A stretch of 64,000 nt of DNA from assembly GCA_002427755.1 (NCBI GenBank), contig DIYO01000009.1, forward strand, positions 3,296 through 67,295, written 5' to 3'. The notes beneath the pieces were generated by a model. That model did not search any database. It saw only the letters and a list, made by a program, of their open reading frames with translations, and had not been told where the DNA came from. Source of the stretch: Roseivirga sp. UBA6052. GTDB lineage: Bacteria > Bacteroidota > Bacteroidia > Cytophagales > Cyclobacteriaceae. Shown here piece by piece: positions 35,034-43,807 of this stretch; position 1 is the stretch's first letter, and each line of letters opens with the position of its first letter. A program made the translations under genes and the position numbers.

Positions 35034-35062
35034 TTTGCAATACAGCCTTTACTTTATTTTTG
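35034..35062 (+). promoter_or_regulatory. Promoter of the fused E1 dehydrogenase
   Basis: TTTG (35034-35037), 17 bp, then TATTTTTG (35055-35062), 17 bases before the ATG at 35080. It lies inside the longer open frame and so excludes the start at 34990. Confidence 0.75.
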
Positions 35063-35079
35063 TCAGCTATCACTTGCCT

Positions 35080-37050
35080 ATGAGATTCAAGAAAGCGGGT
35101 TATACTCCGCAAGATTTACTGCATCTATATGAAGAGATTCTTCGACCTAGAATGATCGAAGAGAAGATGCTAATCCTTCTTCGCCAAGGGAAAATCAGTA
35201 AATGGTTTTCCGGAATTGGTCAAGAAGGCGTAAGTGTGGGTGCCGTACAGGCCATATCACATGACGAGTTTATACTTCCAATGCACCGTAATCTAGGTGT
35301 ATTCACCGGTAGAAAAGTCTCTTACTATCGTCTTTTTGCCCAGTTCCAAGGAAAGATGAGTGGTTTCACCAAAGGAAGAGACCGTTCCTTCCACTTCGGT
35401 ACAAGAGAGCACCATATTGTTGGAATGATCTCCCATTTGGGACCACAAATGGCACTTGCCGATGGCATTGCTTTGGCTAATAAACTCAATAAAGAACCAA
35501 AAGCCACACTAGTCTTTACAGGAGACGGTGCTAGTTCTGAAGGTGACTTTCATGAAGCACTCAATGTAGCTGCCGTTTGGGACTTACCCGTGATCTTTGT
35601 GATTGAGAACAATGGTTACGGACTATCCACTCCTAGTTCAGAACAATTCAGATTTAAGCACTTTACTGATAAAGGACCAGCCTATGGAATAGAAGCGGTT
35701 CAAGTTGATGGTAACAATATCCTTGAAGTTCACAGGACTATAAAAGGATTAGCAGAAGATATTAGAAAGAATCCACGTCCTGTAATTGTTGAGGCCCTCA
35801 CCTTTAGAATGCGTGGCCATGAAGAAGCAAGTGGCACAAAATACGTTCCTAAGAAGTTAATGGAGCATTGGGCAAAGAAAGATCCTGTTGAGAATTATGA
35901 AAAATATTTACTGGATCAAGGAATTCTGAACGATGACATCATTGATGACATCCGCGCCACAATCAAAGCTGATATTGATTTAGGTTTAGACGCTGCATTC
36001 AAGGAAGAACTCCCACTTAGCACTACAGAACACGAATTAGAAGATCGTTTTCAGCACTTTGTACAAGAAGTCATTCATCCGAACGAAGAAGAGTCTACAG
36101 AAAAACGGCTTGTTGATGCCATTTCTGATGGCCTCAAGCAAAGCATGGAAAAGTATGACAACTTGGTACTCATGGGCCAAGATATTGGAGATTATGGTGG
36201 CGTTTTCAAGATCACAGAAGGCTTTGTTGAAGAATTTGGTAGAGAGCGAGTACGCAATACTCCACTTTGTGAATCAGCCATTATTGGAACAGGGCTAGGC
36301 CTTTCAATTAACGGTTACAAGGCGGTAGTAGAAATGCAATTCGCAGACTTTGTTACCTGCGGGTTCAATCAGATTGTAAATAACCTGGCTAAGATTCATT
36401 ATCGCTGGGGACAAAATGCCGATGTGGTGGTAAGAATGCCAACTGGTGCCGGGGTAGGTGCTGGACCATTCCACTCACAATCTAACGAAGCATGGTTCTT
36501 CCACACACCAGGATTAAAGATTGTTTACCCTTCAAATGCTCATGACGCTAAAGGATTGCTGAGTGCAGCAATTGAAGACCCGAATCCTTATCTCTTCTTT
36601 GAACACAAAGCCCTTTATCGTTCTCATAGCATGAAGGTGCCCGACCAATATTACACTACCGAAGTGGGTAAAGCCGTTCTTACGAAAGAAGGTGAAGAAC
36701 TTACCATTGTGACATACGGTATGGGCGTTCATTGGGCCATTGAAGCAACTAAAGATATTTCAGCCGATGTTGTAGACTTGAGAACACTGTTACCATGGGA
36801 TCAAGAAACAGTCAAAGCTTCTGTTGAAAAAACAAATAAGGTCATTGTATTACACGAAGACACTATGATAGGTGGTATAGGAGCAGAAATAGCCGCATGG
36901 ATTTCTGAGCATTGCTTTGAACACTTAGACGCCCCAGTTTTGAGAGAAGCAAGTTTAGATACTGCAGTGCCTTTTAGTAAACACCTTGAAGAAAACTTTT
37001 TACCGCAAAAAAGACTTGTAGAGAAAGTTAATTATCTATTGAATTATTAA
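35080..37050 (+). CDS. Fused 2-oxoacid dehydrogenase E1 (alpha+beta), branched-chain type
   Basis: The 656-residue thiamine-diphosphate enzyme joins E1-alpha (about 1-330) and E1-beta (about 345-656). It decarboxylates a 2-oxoacid and acylates the lipoyl E2. The TPP motif starts with G-D-G-A-S-S-E-G at residue 148 and ends in E-N-N near 178. The beta part shows E-S-A-I-I-G-T-G-L-G and R-M-P-T-G-A-G-V-G-A-G-P-F-H-S-Q. Fused E1 genes are common in Bacteroidota and often serve branched-chain oxoacids (iso-fatty acids); the substrate is inference. E2 and E3 are not here. The frame continues upstream to 34990, but promoter position and homology support the ATG at 35080. ytxJ starts 1 bp after its stop. 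Confidence 0.92.
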   Translation: MRFKKAGYTPQDLLHLYEEILRPRMIEEKMLILLRQGKISKWFSGIGQEGVSVGAVQAISHDEFILPMHRNLGVFTGRKVSYYRLFAQFQGKMSGFTKGRDRSFHFGTREHHIVGMISHLGPQMALADGIALANKLNKEPKATLVFTGDGASSEGDFHEALNVAAVWDLPVIFVIENNGYGLSTPSSEQFRFKHFTDKGPAYGIEAVQVDGNNILEVHRTIKGLAEDIRKNPRPVIVEALTFRMRGHEEASGTKYVPKKLMEHWAKKDPVENYEKYLLDQGILNDDIIDDIRATIKADIDLGLDAAFKEELPLSTTEHELEDRFQHFVQEVIHPNEEESTEKRLVDAISDGLKQSMEKYDNLVLMGQDIGDYGGVFKITEGFVEEFGRERVRNTPLCESAIIGTGLGLSINGYKAVVEMQFADFVTCGFNQIVNNLAKIHYRWGQNADVVVRMPTGAGVGAGPFHSQSNEAWFFHTPGLKIVYPSNAHDAKGLLSAAIEDPNPYLFFEHKALYRSHSMKVPDQYYTTEVGKAVLTKEGEELTIVTYGMGVHWAIEATKDISADVVDLRTLLPWDQETVKASVEKTNKVIVLHEDTMIGGIGAEIAAWISEHCFEHLDAPVLREASLDTAVPFSKHLEENFLPQKRLVEKVNYLLNY

Positions 37051-37051
37051 G

Positions 37052-37423
37052 ATGTTCTGGAATAAGGAGAAAAAAGAAACAAGTGAAATGAACTGGCATC
37101 ACTTAAATTCAATCGAGCAGCTGAGCGAAATCAAAGAAGAAAGTAAAACTCAGCCTGTTTTGATCTATAAGCACAGCACGCGTTGCAGCATTTCAGGAAT
37201 GGCTTTAGACAGACTAGAGCGTTCTTGGAGCAAAGAACTTGAATCTGTAAAGACTTATTATTTAGATTTGATCAGTTACCGAGAAATTTCTAATGCTGTA
37301 GCCGAAGAATTTAGTGTTTACCATGAATCCCCTCAGGTGATTTTAGTAAAAGATGAAAAAGCCGTTTTTGATGCCTCTCATATGGCAATTTCGTCTTCAA
37401 TAATAGAACAGTATACATCATAA
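37052..37423 (+). CDS. ytxJ: Bacillithiol-system redox protein YtxJ
   Basis: The 123-residue thioredoxin-fold protein has Y-K-H-S-T-R-C-S-I-S with a single active-site Cys at C45, as in the monothiol bacilliredoxin-like YtxJ family. It probably removes bacillithiol from mixed disulfides on proteins. bshC at 26 kb supports a bacillithiol-based thiol system. Co-transcribed with the E1 gene (1-bp gap), perhaps to protect lipoate or cysteines of the dehydrogenase complex; this is inference. Confidence 0.88.
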   Translation: MFWNKEKKETSEMNWHHLNSIEQLSEIKEESKTQPVLIYKHSTRCSISGMALDRLERSWSKELESVKTYYLDLISYREISNAVAEEFSVYHESPQVILVKDEKAVFDASHMAISSSIIEQYTS

Positions 37424-37424
37424 G

Positions 37425-37459
37425 AAAAGCCTTCCTGATAATCTCAGGAAGGCTTTTTA
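37425..37459. terminator. Bidirectional terminator between ytxJ and the Arg-rich protein
   Basis: A perfect 14-bp stem (AAAAGCCTTCCTGA/TCAGGAAGGCTTTT) around a 5-nt loop, with T runs outward on both strands. Confidence 0.93.
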
Positions 37460-37460
37460 T

Positions 37461-37949
37461 TTATATGCCTATCCAACATCCATCTACCCAGATTCGTCTA
37501 CCATCGATTCTTTCGTAATGAGCAGGTCTCCATCTATGGTTTCTAGCCCTGACAACCCAACGACCATCAATCCACACATCTCTCCCCAATCTTCTATTGA
37601 ATCGCCAATGGCCTGCCAGCCAAATGTGTCGGTTACTCGGTCTTAAGCCTCTGCGAACAAATACGCGTCTGCCTCTTCTAAAGTCAAAATCATAATGACC
37701 TCTCCCTCTGAATGTTCTTGAGCCTCCGTAGTTTCTCCAGTTATTCGCTACATATTCACGATCTCTCCACCTCTGTTGACCTCTTCTTCGGTTTTCATTA
37801 GGCCTGAATCTGCCACGATCTTGACCACGATCGTTTCGTTCAACACGTTCTTGTCTATTTCTATCTTGTTGTCTACCCCTTTGTGCAAATGTTTGGCTTA
37901 AAGCCGAACCAAAGAGTATCAACAATCCTATGAGTAAAATTTTCTTCAT
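37461..37949 (-). CDS. Secreted Arg/Trp-rich protein with W-x-x-G-x-W repeats
   Basis: The 162-residue product has a signal peptide (about 1-22), a very Arg/Gln/Asn-rich segment (about 23-90), and a repeat region with W-L-A-G-H-W, W-I-D-G-R-W, then W-V-D-G-C-W, like the YXWGXW/BcpO-type repeats of exported bacterial proteins. Extremely basic. Possibly binds envelope polymers or metal; no enzyme motif. A C-terminal Cys is present. Related proteins are often stress- or envelope-associated, but the role is unknown. Confidence 0.75.
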   Translation of the reverse strand: MKKILLIGLLILFGSALSQTFAQRGRQQDRNRQERVERNDRGQDRGRFRPNENRRRGQQRWRDREYVANNWRNYGGSRTFRGRGHYDFDFRRGRRVFVRRGLRPSNRHIWLAGHWRFNRRLGRDVWIDGRWVVRARNHRWRPAHYERIDGRRIWVDGCWIGI

Positions 37950-38059
37950 AACCTTTCTATTTAAGTTTCAGACTTATTCAAAAGGTCCGGACCAAATCAA
38001 TGCATTGGTCTACAAGAAATCCATTACCGTGCCAAAAATGTAATTCGAAGTTTTAAGGA

Positions 38060-38800
38060 TTATTGTTTTGTCCAAATCTCTCTTATCGGGTTACCCGAAG
38101 AGCTTTTACCAGAGTGGTCCCATTTATTTCCATTCACTTGATAATCAAAGCTTAGGCTTGCTCCTACTCTTTCTGCATTTCTAGAGAAAAATTCTATGTG
38201 CTCTATGTATTTTCCATCCTTTACTTCAGCAGTACCTCCACCTGTGCCGGAAAATTGTTGAGTATCTGGGTTGAAAGCTGCCCATTGAAAACGAGTTCCG
38301 GTAATCATTTTTATTGTTTTACGAGGACCTTGTCTCATAGCCTGCATCTCACCGTCTCGCATTCTATCAGTAATTCTCCAAGACCCAGCTAAGTCACTTA
38401 CTCCATCGTCAATACGCTGAGCTACCATTTCTACTCGACTATCCCCAACAGGCCAAGTAAAGGTGACCATATTAGCCTTCAACATACCCGTCATTTGATA
38501 AGTCCTACCAATTTCATCGGGCATCCAAGTGTTAAATTCATTCGTGAACATAATTCTGTTAGCCATCACTTCAATACCTCCTCCCAAACTACCTACGAAC
38601 TTCTTCTCTTCTACATCGAATTCTGTGTAAAAAGCATAAGGAGCTTCTACCATAAATACTCCTCGGTGGCCAAGCTGCTCACCATTCATGGTCACCACTT
38701 CCCAAGCCCCATCAAAAACAGTTTTTCGTTTTTCCATTGAATCAGATGATATAAAGAGCGTAAAAAATAGAATAGATAAAAAAGTAGTTAAAGCCTTCAT
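38060..38800 (-). CDS. Secreted lipocalin-like protein, two tandem units
   Basis: The 246-residue product has a signal peptide (about 1-18) and two similar beta-barrel-like halves, each beginning with G-A-W-E-V-V or G-S-W-R-I-T and ending in a strand pair, a lipocalin-like G-x-W pattern. Known Bacteroidota relatives are annotated only as 'membrane or secreted protein'. It may bind a small hydrophobic ligand. The protein at 53979 has a similar organisation. A non-coding stretch of 190 bp separates it from rpsT. Confidence 0.7.
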   Translation of the reverse strand: MKALTTFLSILFFTLFISSDSMEKRKTVFDGAWEVVTMNGEQLGHRGVFMVEAPYAFYTEFDVEEKKFVGSLGGGIEVMANRIMFTNEFNTWMPDEIGRTYQMTGMLKANMVTFTWPVGDSRVEMVAQRIDDGVSDLAGSWRITDRMRDGEMQAMRQGPRKTIKMITGTRFQWAAFNPDTQQFSGTGGGTAEVKDGKYIEHIEFFSRNAERVGASLSFDYQVNGNKWDHSGKSSSGNPIREIWTKQ

Positions 38801-38931
38801 AGTCTATGGATTATGATTTAAAATAAGCATTTCGAATGACAATTGAAACGCGCGTCAATAGACATGAACCCAAATAAGACTAGATCAGATAGTGCTTAAA
38901 AAAAGATTCATTAGTAATTTTAGCACAAGTG

Positions 38932-38962
38932 TTTGTTAATAAATCAAATACACCTATCTTTG
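38932..38962 (+). promoter_or_regulatory. Consensus Bacteroidota promoter of rpsT
   Basis: TTTG (38932-38935), exactly 19 bp, TATCTTTG (38955-38962), followed by CATCCCGATTTAGAGAA. A textbook match to the phylum consensus. Confidence 0.9.
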
Positions 38963-38991
38963 CATCCCGATTTAGAGAAAGCAATAAATAA

Positions 38992-39243
38992 ATGGCAAAT
39001 CATAAGTCAGCACTTAAGAGAATCAGATCAAACGAAGCAAAACGTTTGAGAAACAGATATCAGCACAAGACTACTCGTACTTTTATCAAAAGATTAAAGA
39101 ATACTTCTGACAAAACTGAAGCACAAGATCTATTGAAGCAAGTAGTTAGTATGATTGATAAACTGGCGAAGAAAAACATTATTCACAGAAATAAGGCGGC
39201 TAACAACAAGTCTAAATTAACTAGATACGTTAATAGCTTATAA
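38992..39243 (+). CDS. rpsT: 30S ribosomal protein S20
   Basis: The 83-residue Lys-rich helical protein starts M-A-N-H-K-S-A-L-K-R-I-R and has K-K-N-I-I-H-R-N-K-A-A-N-N-K-S-K-L near the end, the S20 signature. It binds 16S rRNA in the body of the small subunit. Own promoter and own terminator, monocistronic. Confidence 0.97.
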   Translation: MANHKSALKRIRSNEAKRLRNRYQHKTTRTFIKRLKNTSDKTEAQDLLKQVVSMIDKLAKKNIIHRNKAANNKSKLTRYVNSL

Positions 39244-39263
39244 GGGATTACAACTAAGTTGTG

Positions 39264-39293
39264 AACCGGATAGCTACCCTATCCGGTTTTTTT
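39264..39293 (+). terminator. Terminator of rpsT
   Basis: AACCGGATAG-CTACC-CTATCCGGTT followed by five more T; 10-bp perfect stem. Confidence 0.93.
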
Positions 39294-39338
39294 GTGCCTT
39301 TTTAGAAATGCATTATTTTAAGATAAAGTAATGCACAC

Positions 39339-40016
39339 ATGAAAATATTAAGCTGGGCGGAAGAAGATCGCCCAAGAGAGAAGCTCCTGCTAAAAGGTAA
39401 ACCAGCATTATCTGATGCAGAGTTAATTGCGATTCTAATCGGCTCGGGCAATTCGGAAAAAAGTGCGGTCGAGCTTTCTAAAGATATCCTATCAAGTGTA
39501 AATCACGACCTAAATGCGCTCGCAAAGCTCACCATCACTGACCTTCAAAAATTCAAGGGTATTGGAGAGGCAAAAGCCATTTCTATCGTAAGTGCATTAG
39601 AATTAGGTAGAAGGAGAAAATCATTCGAATCTGATAGCAAGCCACAAATCAGAAGTTCATTAGATGCATATGAAACCATAAAACCCGAACTCTTAGATCA
39701 ACCCATAGAACAATTTTGGGTCTTATTACTCGGCAGAAGCAACAAGGTCATAAAGAAACAAATGATCAGCACAGGAGGTGTCTCAGGCACAGTTGCTGAC
39801 CCAAAGGTTATTTTTAAAGCAGCCTTAGATGTCTTAGCCAGTGGATTAATCCTTATTCATAACCATCCTAGTGGGAATTTAAAACCTAGTCAGGCAGATA
39901 TCCAATTGACAAACAAGATGAAAGAATCTGGTCGATTATTAGAGATTCCAATTCTAGATCACCTGATTTTTACAGACGACAGCTACTTCAGCTTTGCCGA
40001 TGAATCTATGCTTTAA
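39339..40016 (+). CDS. radC: RadC/UPF0758 family JAB-domain protein
   Basis: The 225-residue protein has an N-terminal helix-hairpin-helix region (about 30-80: L-T-I-T-D-L-Q-K-F-K-G-I-G-E-A-K-A) and a C-terminal JAB1/MPN metal domain. The JAMM motif is intact: H174 and H176 in I-H-N-H-P-S-G, followed by a conserved Asp (P-S-Q-A-D-I). Named for a supposed DNA-repair role that has not held up; it may act on DNA or proteins. Housekeeping chromosomal copy, not phage-linked. Confidence 0.92.
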   Translation: MKILSWAEEDRPREKLLLKGKPALSDAELIAILIGSGNSEKSAVELSKDILSSVNHDLNALAKLTITDLQKFKGIGEAKAISIVSALELGRRRKSFESDSKPQIRSSLDAYETIKPELLDQPIEQFWVLLLGRSNKVIKKQMISTGGVSGTVADPKVIFKAALDVLASGLILIHNHPSGNLKPSQADIQLTNKMKESGRLLEIPILDHLIFTDDSYFSFADESML

Positions 40017-40083
40017 CACTTATCTTCATTTTACGTTATGTTAGCTAATCAATGCTGACTAGTTTCGTGCAGAATTTTAAAGA

Positions 40084-40701
40084 ATGAAGCGTCAAACCAT
40101 ATTTATACTCCTTGTTGTAGCAGTCGTTTTCATCACAATCCTAAATTTTCTTACAGTAGGTGAAAGCTCCGAAGACTATATCTCAAGAATTGAGATTGAA
40201 AGAAAAGACAAAAACAGTTTTATGCTTTCTTCAACATCACCTTTGAATGATGAAGACAAAAGAACCTTTACCGGGCTGAACTATTACCCGATAAATGAAG
40301 AATTTAAGGTTACCGCTACGCTTGAATTAATAAACCAAAAACAACCCATCTTTATCCCGTCTACCACTGGAGAAGACTTAAAATACATCCCTTTTGCCTA
40401 CGCTACTTTCGAATTATCCGGAGAAGAGAATAGAGTTATCCTTTATCAAGACTGGGAAGAGAAAGACCCTAATCGGCTTTCTTTAATGTTTGCTGATGGT
40501 ACAAGTGCATTTGAAACATATGGCGGAGGCCGTTACTTGGATGTACTTTATCGCAAAATCAATAAGATAGAATTAGACTTTAATCAAGCCTATAATCCTT
40601 ACTGTCATTTCAATGTAGAGTTCAGCTGCCCTATTCCACCTCGCGAAAATTTGCTAGATGTTAAAATTCTAGCCGGAGAAAAGCTCTATAAATTAGAATA
40701 A
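40084..40701 (+). CDS. DUF1684 domain protein, membrane-anchored
   Basis: The 205-residue product has an N-terminal TM/signal segment (about 5-23) followed by a DUF1684 domain: F-T-G-L-N-Y-Y-P-I-N-E-E-F-K-V, F-A-D-G-T-S-A-F-E-T-Y-G-G-G-R-Y-L-D, then a C-terminal Y-N-P-Y-C-H-F-N-V-E-F-S-C-P-I-P-P signature. The final Cys/Pro motif is a DUF1684 hallmark. Function unknown; two conserved Cys and one His could form a metal or redox site. Confidence 0.88.
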   Translation: MKRQTIFILLVVAVVFITILNFLTVGESSEDYISRIEIERKDKNSFMLSSTSPLNDEDKRTFTGLNYYPINEEFKVTATLELINQKQPIFIPSTTGEDLKYIPFAYATFELSGEENRVILYQDWEEKDPNRLSLMFADGTSAFETYGGGRYLDVLYRKINKIELDFNQAYNPYCHFNVEFSCPIPPRENLLDVKILAGEKLYKLE

Positions 40702-40704
40702 TCA

Positions 40705-40734
40705 CTTGTAGACCCCTCGAATTCCTTAATTTTG
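40705..40734 (+). promoter_or_regulatory. Promoter of the pheT operon
   Basis: CTTG (40705-40708), 18 bp, TAATTTTG (40727-40734), 19 bases before the pheT ATG. Confidence 0.65.
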
Positions 40735-40753
40735 GCTTTTCAAAATTGAAGGC

Positions 40754-43165
40754 ATGAAGATATCGCTTAGCTGGTTAAAGCAATTCATTGAATTAACAGA
40801 ATCACCTGAGAAAATTTCCGAACTACTTACTGATTCAGGATTAGAAGTTGAAGGACTAGAAGAGATTGAAACTATTCCGGGGGGACTTAAAAGATTGGTT
40901 ATTGGTGAGGTGTTGACTTGTGAAAAACACCCCAATGCAGATAAGCTAAGTGTAACCACAGTAGATATTGGTGAACAAGAAGCCTCTCCAATAGTGTGTG
41001 GAGCTCCCAATGTTGCTGCAGGTCAAAAAGTAATTGTGGCTACTGTTGGGGCAACTTTGTATCCTTCAGATGGCGAGCCTTTCAAAATTAAAAAAGCTAA
41101 AATCAGAGGCGAAGCATCTCAAGGGATGATCTGTGCCGAAGATGAAATAGGGCTTGGCCAATCGCATGACGGCATAATAGTGCTTGATACAAATTTGGCC
41201 AATGGCACCCCTGCTAGCGAATACTTCAATATTGAATCCGATTATGTCTTTGAAATCGGATTGACACCAAATAGAGCGGATGCAGCCTCTCACATGGGTA
41301 CAGCTAGAGACCTAAAGGCCCTGCTAAATCGAGCCATCATTCTACCTGAAGTTGATTTACCCACAGTATCGGGAAATAACCCAGTTAAAGTTTCGGTAGA
41401 AAACTATGAGGCTTGTCCTAGATACTCAGGATTGACCATAAGAGGTGTAAAAGTTGAAGACTCACCTGAATGGTTACAAAACAGATTAAGGGCCATTGGC
41501 TTAAATCCTACAAACAATGTAGTCGACATTACCAATTATATTCTCCATGGATTAGGCCAACCTATGCATGCTTTTGATGCATCTGCTATCACAGGCAACC
41601 ATGTGATTGTAAAGAACCTCTCTGAAGGCACGGCTTTTACAACCTTAGACGAAAAAGAAAGAAAATTAGCAGCTACTGACCTGATGATTTGTAACGAATC
41701 GGAAGGCATGTGTATAGCAGGAGTATTTGGTGGTATCAAATCAGGAGTAACTGAAAACACTACTGATATATTCCTAGAAAGTGCTTACTTCTCACCGGAT
41801 TCAATTAGAAAAACAGCTCAAGGTCATCAATTAAAGACAGACGCAAGTTTCAGATATGAAAGAGGTACTGACCCAAACATTACTGTCTTTGCCTTGCAAT
41901 ATGCCGCACAATTAGTCTTAGAGATTGCGGGAGGTGAAATCCATGGTGAATTAGTTGATCTATATCCTGAAACGATTAAAGACTTCAGAATTGAAGCAAC
42001 ATACAATCGAATTGATCAATTGATTGGTAAACACATTGGCAAAGATAGGATCAAGGAAATACTAGAGAGTCTTGATATCCAAATAGAGGATCTAGAAGCA
42101 GATAATTTTAAGGCTACAGTTCCACCTTACAGAGTAGATGTTCAAAGACAAGCTGACCTGGTAGAAGAAGTCTTAAGAATTTATGGGCTTAATAATATTG
42201 AGTTATCTGAGACATTGAGTAGTTCTTTCCTATCCGCATTTCCAAAAAGAGATAGCGATGCCATTCAGATCGAAGTATCACGTATTTTAACTGGAGCAGG
42301 CTATAACGAAATTATTACTAATTCTCTTACTAAGAGTGGTTACTCAGAAGAAACGGATTCTATAAATGCTGAAGAGAACGTACATATTCTAAACTACTTA
42401 AGTGAAGAATTGAATGTAATGCGTCAGACTATGACCTACAGTGGATTAGAGGTTATTGAACGCAACGCGAAAAGAAGATTGAATAATTTAAGGCTCTTTG
42501 AATTCGGAACCACATATCAGCTTAAGAACGGTAAATACAAGGAGAGAGAACACTTAACGGTTTATCTAACAGGACACAATGCAGAAGAAAACTGGATAGA
42601 AACAAAAAGGCCCGTTAGTTTCCATGACTTGTATCAAACTGTACTTCAAATCTTGAATAAGTTTCAAATCACACAGTTCGATACTTCAGACCAAGTAGAT
42701 AGCCAATTTGCGTATGGCTTAGCCATTTCGGCTAGAAAAAAGCATCTCCTGACTATCGGAAAACTGAGCAATAAAACAGCAGAACTTGCTGGTGTAAGCC
42801 AAGATGTTTTCGCGGTAGATTTCGACTGGGAATTCTTAAAGAGTCTATACCCATTAAAACTCAAGTATGCTGCACTGTCCAAATTCCCAGAGGTAAAAAG
42901 AGACTTATCTTTAGTTATTGATAAATCGATAAAATTTGAAGACATTAGAAGACTTAGCCTAAAGCTTGAGAGAAATCTCATTAATTCCCTGAGAGTCTTT
43001 GATGTATATGAAGGTGATAAAATAGGTGAAAATGAAAAAGCCTATGCCGTTAGCTTCTTTTTACAAGACCAGGAAAAAACACTAACTGACAAAATCATAG
43101 ACAAAACCATGAATCGATTGATTCAGGGATTTGAACGAGAATTAGGAGCGGTAATTAGAAAATAA
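40754..43165 (+). CDS. pheT: Phenylalanine--tRNA ligase beta subunit
   Basis: PheT pairs with PheS to charge tRNA-Phe. The 803-residue length is typical. Visible domains: tRNA-binding OB fold (about 40-150; C-E-K-H-P-N-A-D-K-L-S), B3/B4 editing region (about 210-390; P-R-Y-S-G-L), B5 (about 405-475), catalytic-like core, and C-terminal ferredoxin-fold anticodon-binding domain (about 710-803, starting S-K-F-P-E-V-K-R-D-L-S). pheS is elsewhere. The stop overlaps the next start as TAATG, indicating a pheT - coiled-coil - zapA operon. Confidence 0.96.
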   Translation: MKISLSWLKQFIELTESPEKISELLTDSGLEVEGLEEIETIPGGLKRLVIGEVLTCEKHPNADKLSVTTVDIGEQEASPIVCGAPNVAAGQKVIVATVGATLYPSDGEPFKIKKAKIRGEASQGMICAEDEIGLGQSHDGIIVLDTNLANGTPASEYFNIESDYVFEIGLTPNRADAASHMGTARDLKALLNRAIILPEVDLPTVSGNNPVKVSVENYEACPRYSGLTIRGVKVEDSPEWLQNRLRAIGLNPTNNVVDITNYILHGLGQPMHAFDASAITGNHVIVKNLSEGTAFTTLDEKERKLAATDLMICNESEGMCIAGVFGGIKSGVTENTTDIFLESAYFSPDSIRKTAQGHQLKTDASFRYERGTDPNITVFALQYAAQLVLEIAGGEIHGELVDLYPETIKDFRIEATYNRIDQLIGKHIGKDRIKEILESLDIQIEDLEADNFKATVPPYRVDVQRQADLVEEVLRIYGLNNIELSETLSSSFLSAFPKRDSDAIQIEVSRILTGAGYNEIITNSLTKSGYSEETDSINAEENVHILNYLSEELNVMRQTMTYSGLEVIERNAKRRLNNLRLFEFGTTYQLKNGKYKEREHLTVYLTGHNAEENWIETKRPVSFHDLYQTVLQILNKFQITQFDTSDQVDSQFAYGLAISARKKHLLTIGKLSNKTAELAGVSQDVFAVDFDWEFLKSLYPLKLKYAALSKFPEVKRDLSLVIDKSIKFEDIRRLSLKLERNLINSLRVFDVYEGDKIGENEKAYAVSFFLQDQEKTLTDKIIDKTMNRLIQGFERELGAVIRK

Positions 43166-43458
43166 TGTCAGATCAACAAACCCAAAGTAGGCTTAGTCAA
43201 TTAGAGAAAAACATTCAATCGTTGCTTAATGAATATCAAAAAAGCAAAAGCGAATTGAATTCAATGAAAGAAGAAAATGCTTCTCTAAAAACCCAAATTG
43301 AAGGTTTGAAAACTGACTTGTCCAATTTTCAAAATCAGGACAAAATCGCTAAAATTGTATCTAACACAACAGTAGAGAAAGAAGATTCTACTGAGCTGAA
43401 ACATAAATTAAACGAGTACATTAAAGAGATAGACAGGTGTATTGAATACCTGAGCTAA
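43165..43458 (+). CDS. Small coiled-coil protein upstream of zapA
   Basis: The 97-residue soluble protein is almost entirely helical with heptad-like Leu/Ile spacing (about 8-65) and an acidic C-terminal helix. Position directly before zapA, 11 bp apart, recalls ZapB-like division proteins, which are also short coiled coils; this functional link is inference. Overlaps pheT by 1 bp. Confidence 0.7.
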   Translation: MSDQQTQSRLSQLEKNIQSLLNEYQKSKSELNSMKEENASLKTQIEGLKTDLSNFQNQDKIAKIVSNTTVEKEDSTELKHKLNEYIKEIDRCIEYLS

Positions 43459-43469
43459 ACATAAAATAG

Positions 43470-43757
43470 ATGGATCTTTTATCAGTTAAGATAAAAATTG
43501 CCGACAGAGAATACCCAATGAAGGTTAAACCTGAAGAGGAACAGCGTGTTCGTGCTGCCGGTAAGTTCATCAACGATCAATTAAAAATGTACCAAAGTAA
43601 GTTTGGTATTGATGATAAAGAGGACCTCCTAGCCATGGTGGCCTTCGATAGTATGATCGCAAAATTAAAAAGCGAAGAATCAGACAGCTCGGATAGTGAA
43701 GAGCTAAATTCAAGCCTAGAACGGCTTAACAGTCTTATTTCTTCTAATCTCTCTTAG
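43470..43757 (+). CDS. zapA: Cell division protein ZapA
   Basis: ZapA crosslinks FtsZ filaments at midcell. The 95-residue product has the ZapA N-terminal domain (V-K-I-K-I-A-D-R-E-Y-P-M-K-V, then E-E-Q-R-V-R-A-A-G-K-F-I-N) and a short coiled C-terminal helix rich in Ser/Glu. Length and motif pattern fit. Follows the coiled-coil gene in the pheT operon; RNase Y follows after a 50-bp gap. Confidence 0.9.
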   Translation: MDLLSVKIKIADREYPMKVKPEEEQRVRAAGKFINDQLKMYQSKFGIDDKEDLLAMVAFDSMIAKLKSEESDSSDSEELNSSLERLNSLISSNLS

Positions 43758-43807
43758 CACTCATAACGTTTCATATCAGAGTTTCTCTATTGTATGACTA
43801 TATACCT

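Noticed and set aside
34990..35079. N-terminal extension of the fused E1 protein
   Set aside because: It contains the promoter elements and does not resemble E1; the ATG at 35080 is better placed.
39339..40016. radC as a sign of a mobile element or anti-restriction island
   Set aside because: Although RadC-like genes occur on such elements, this copy sits among housekeeping genes with ordinary composition.
43790..43807. TTG start of ribonuclease Y
   Set aside because: The ATG at 43808 directly precedes the TM helix; no support for the TTG.
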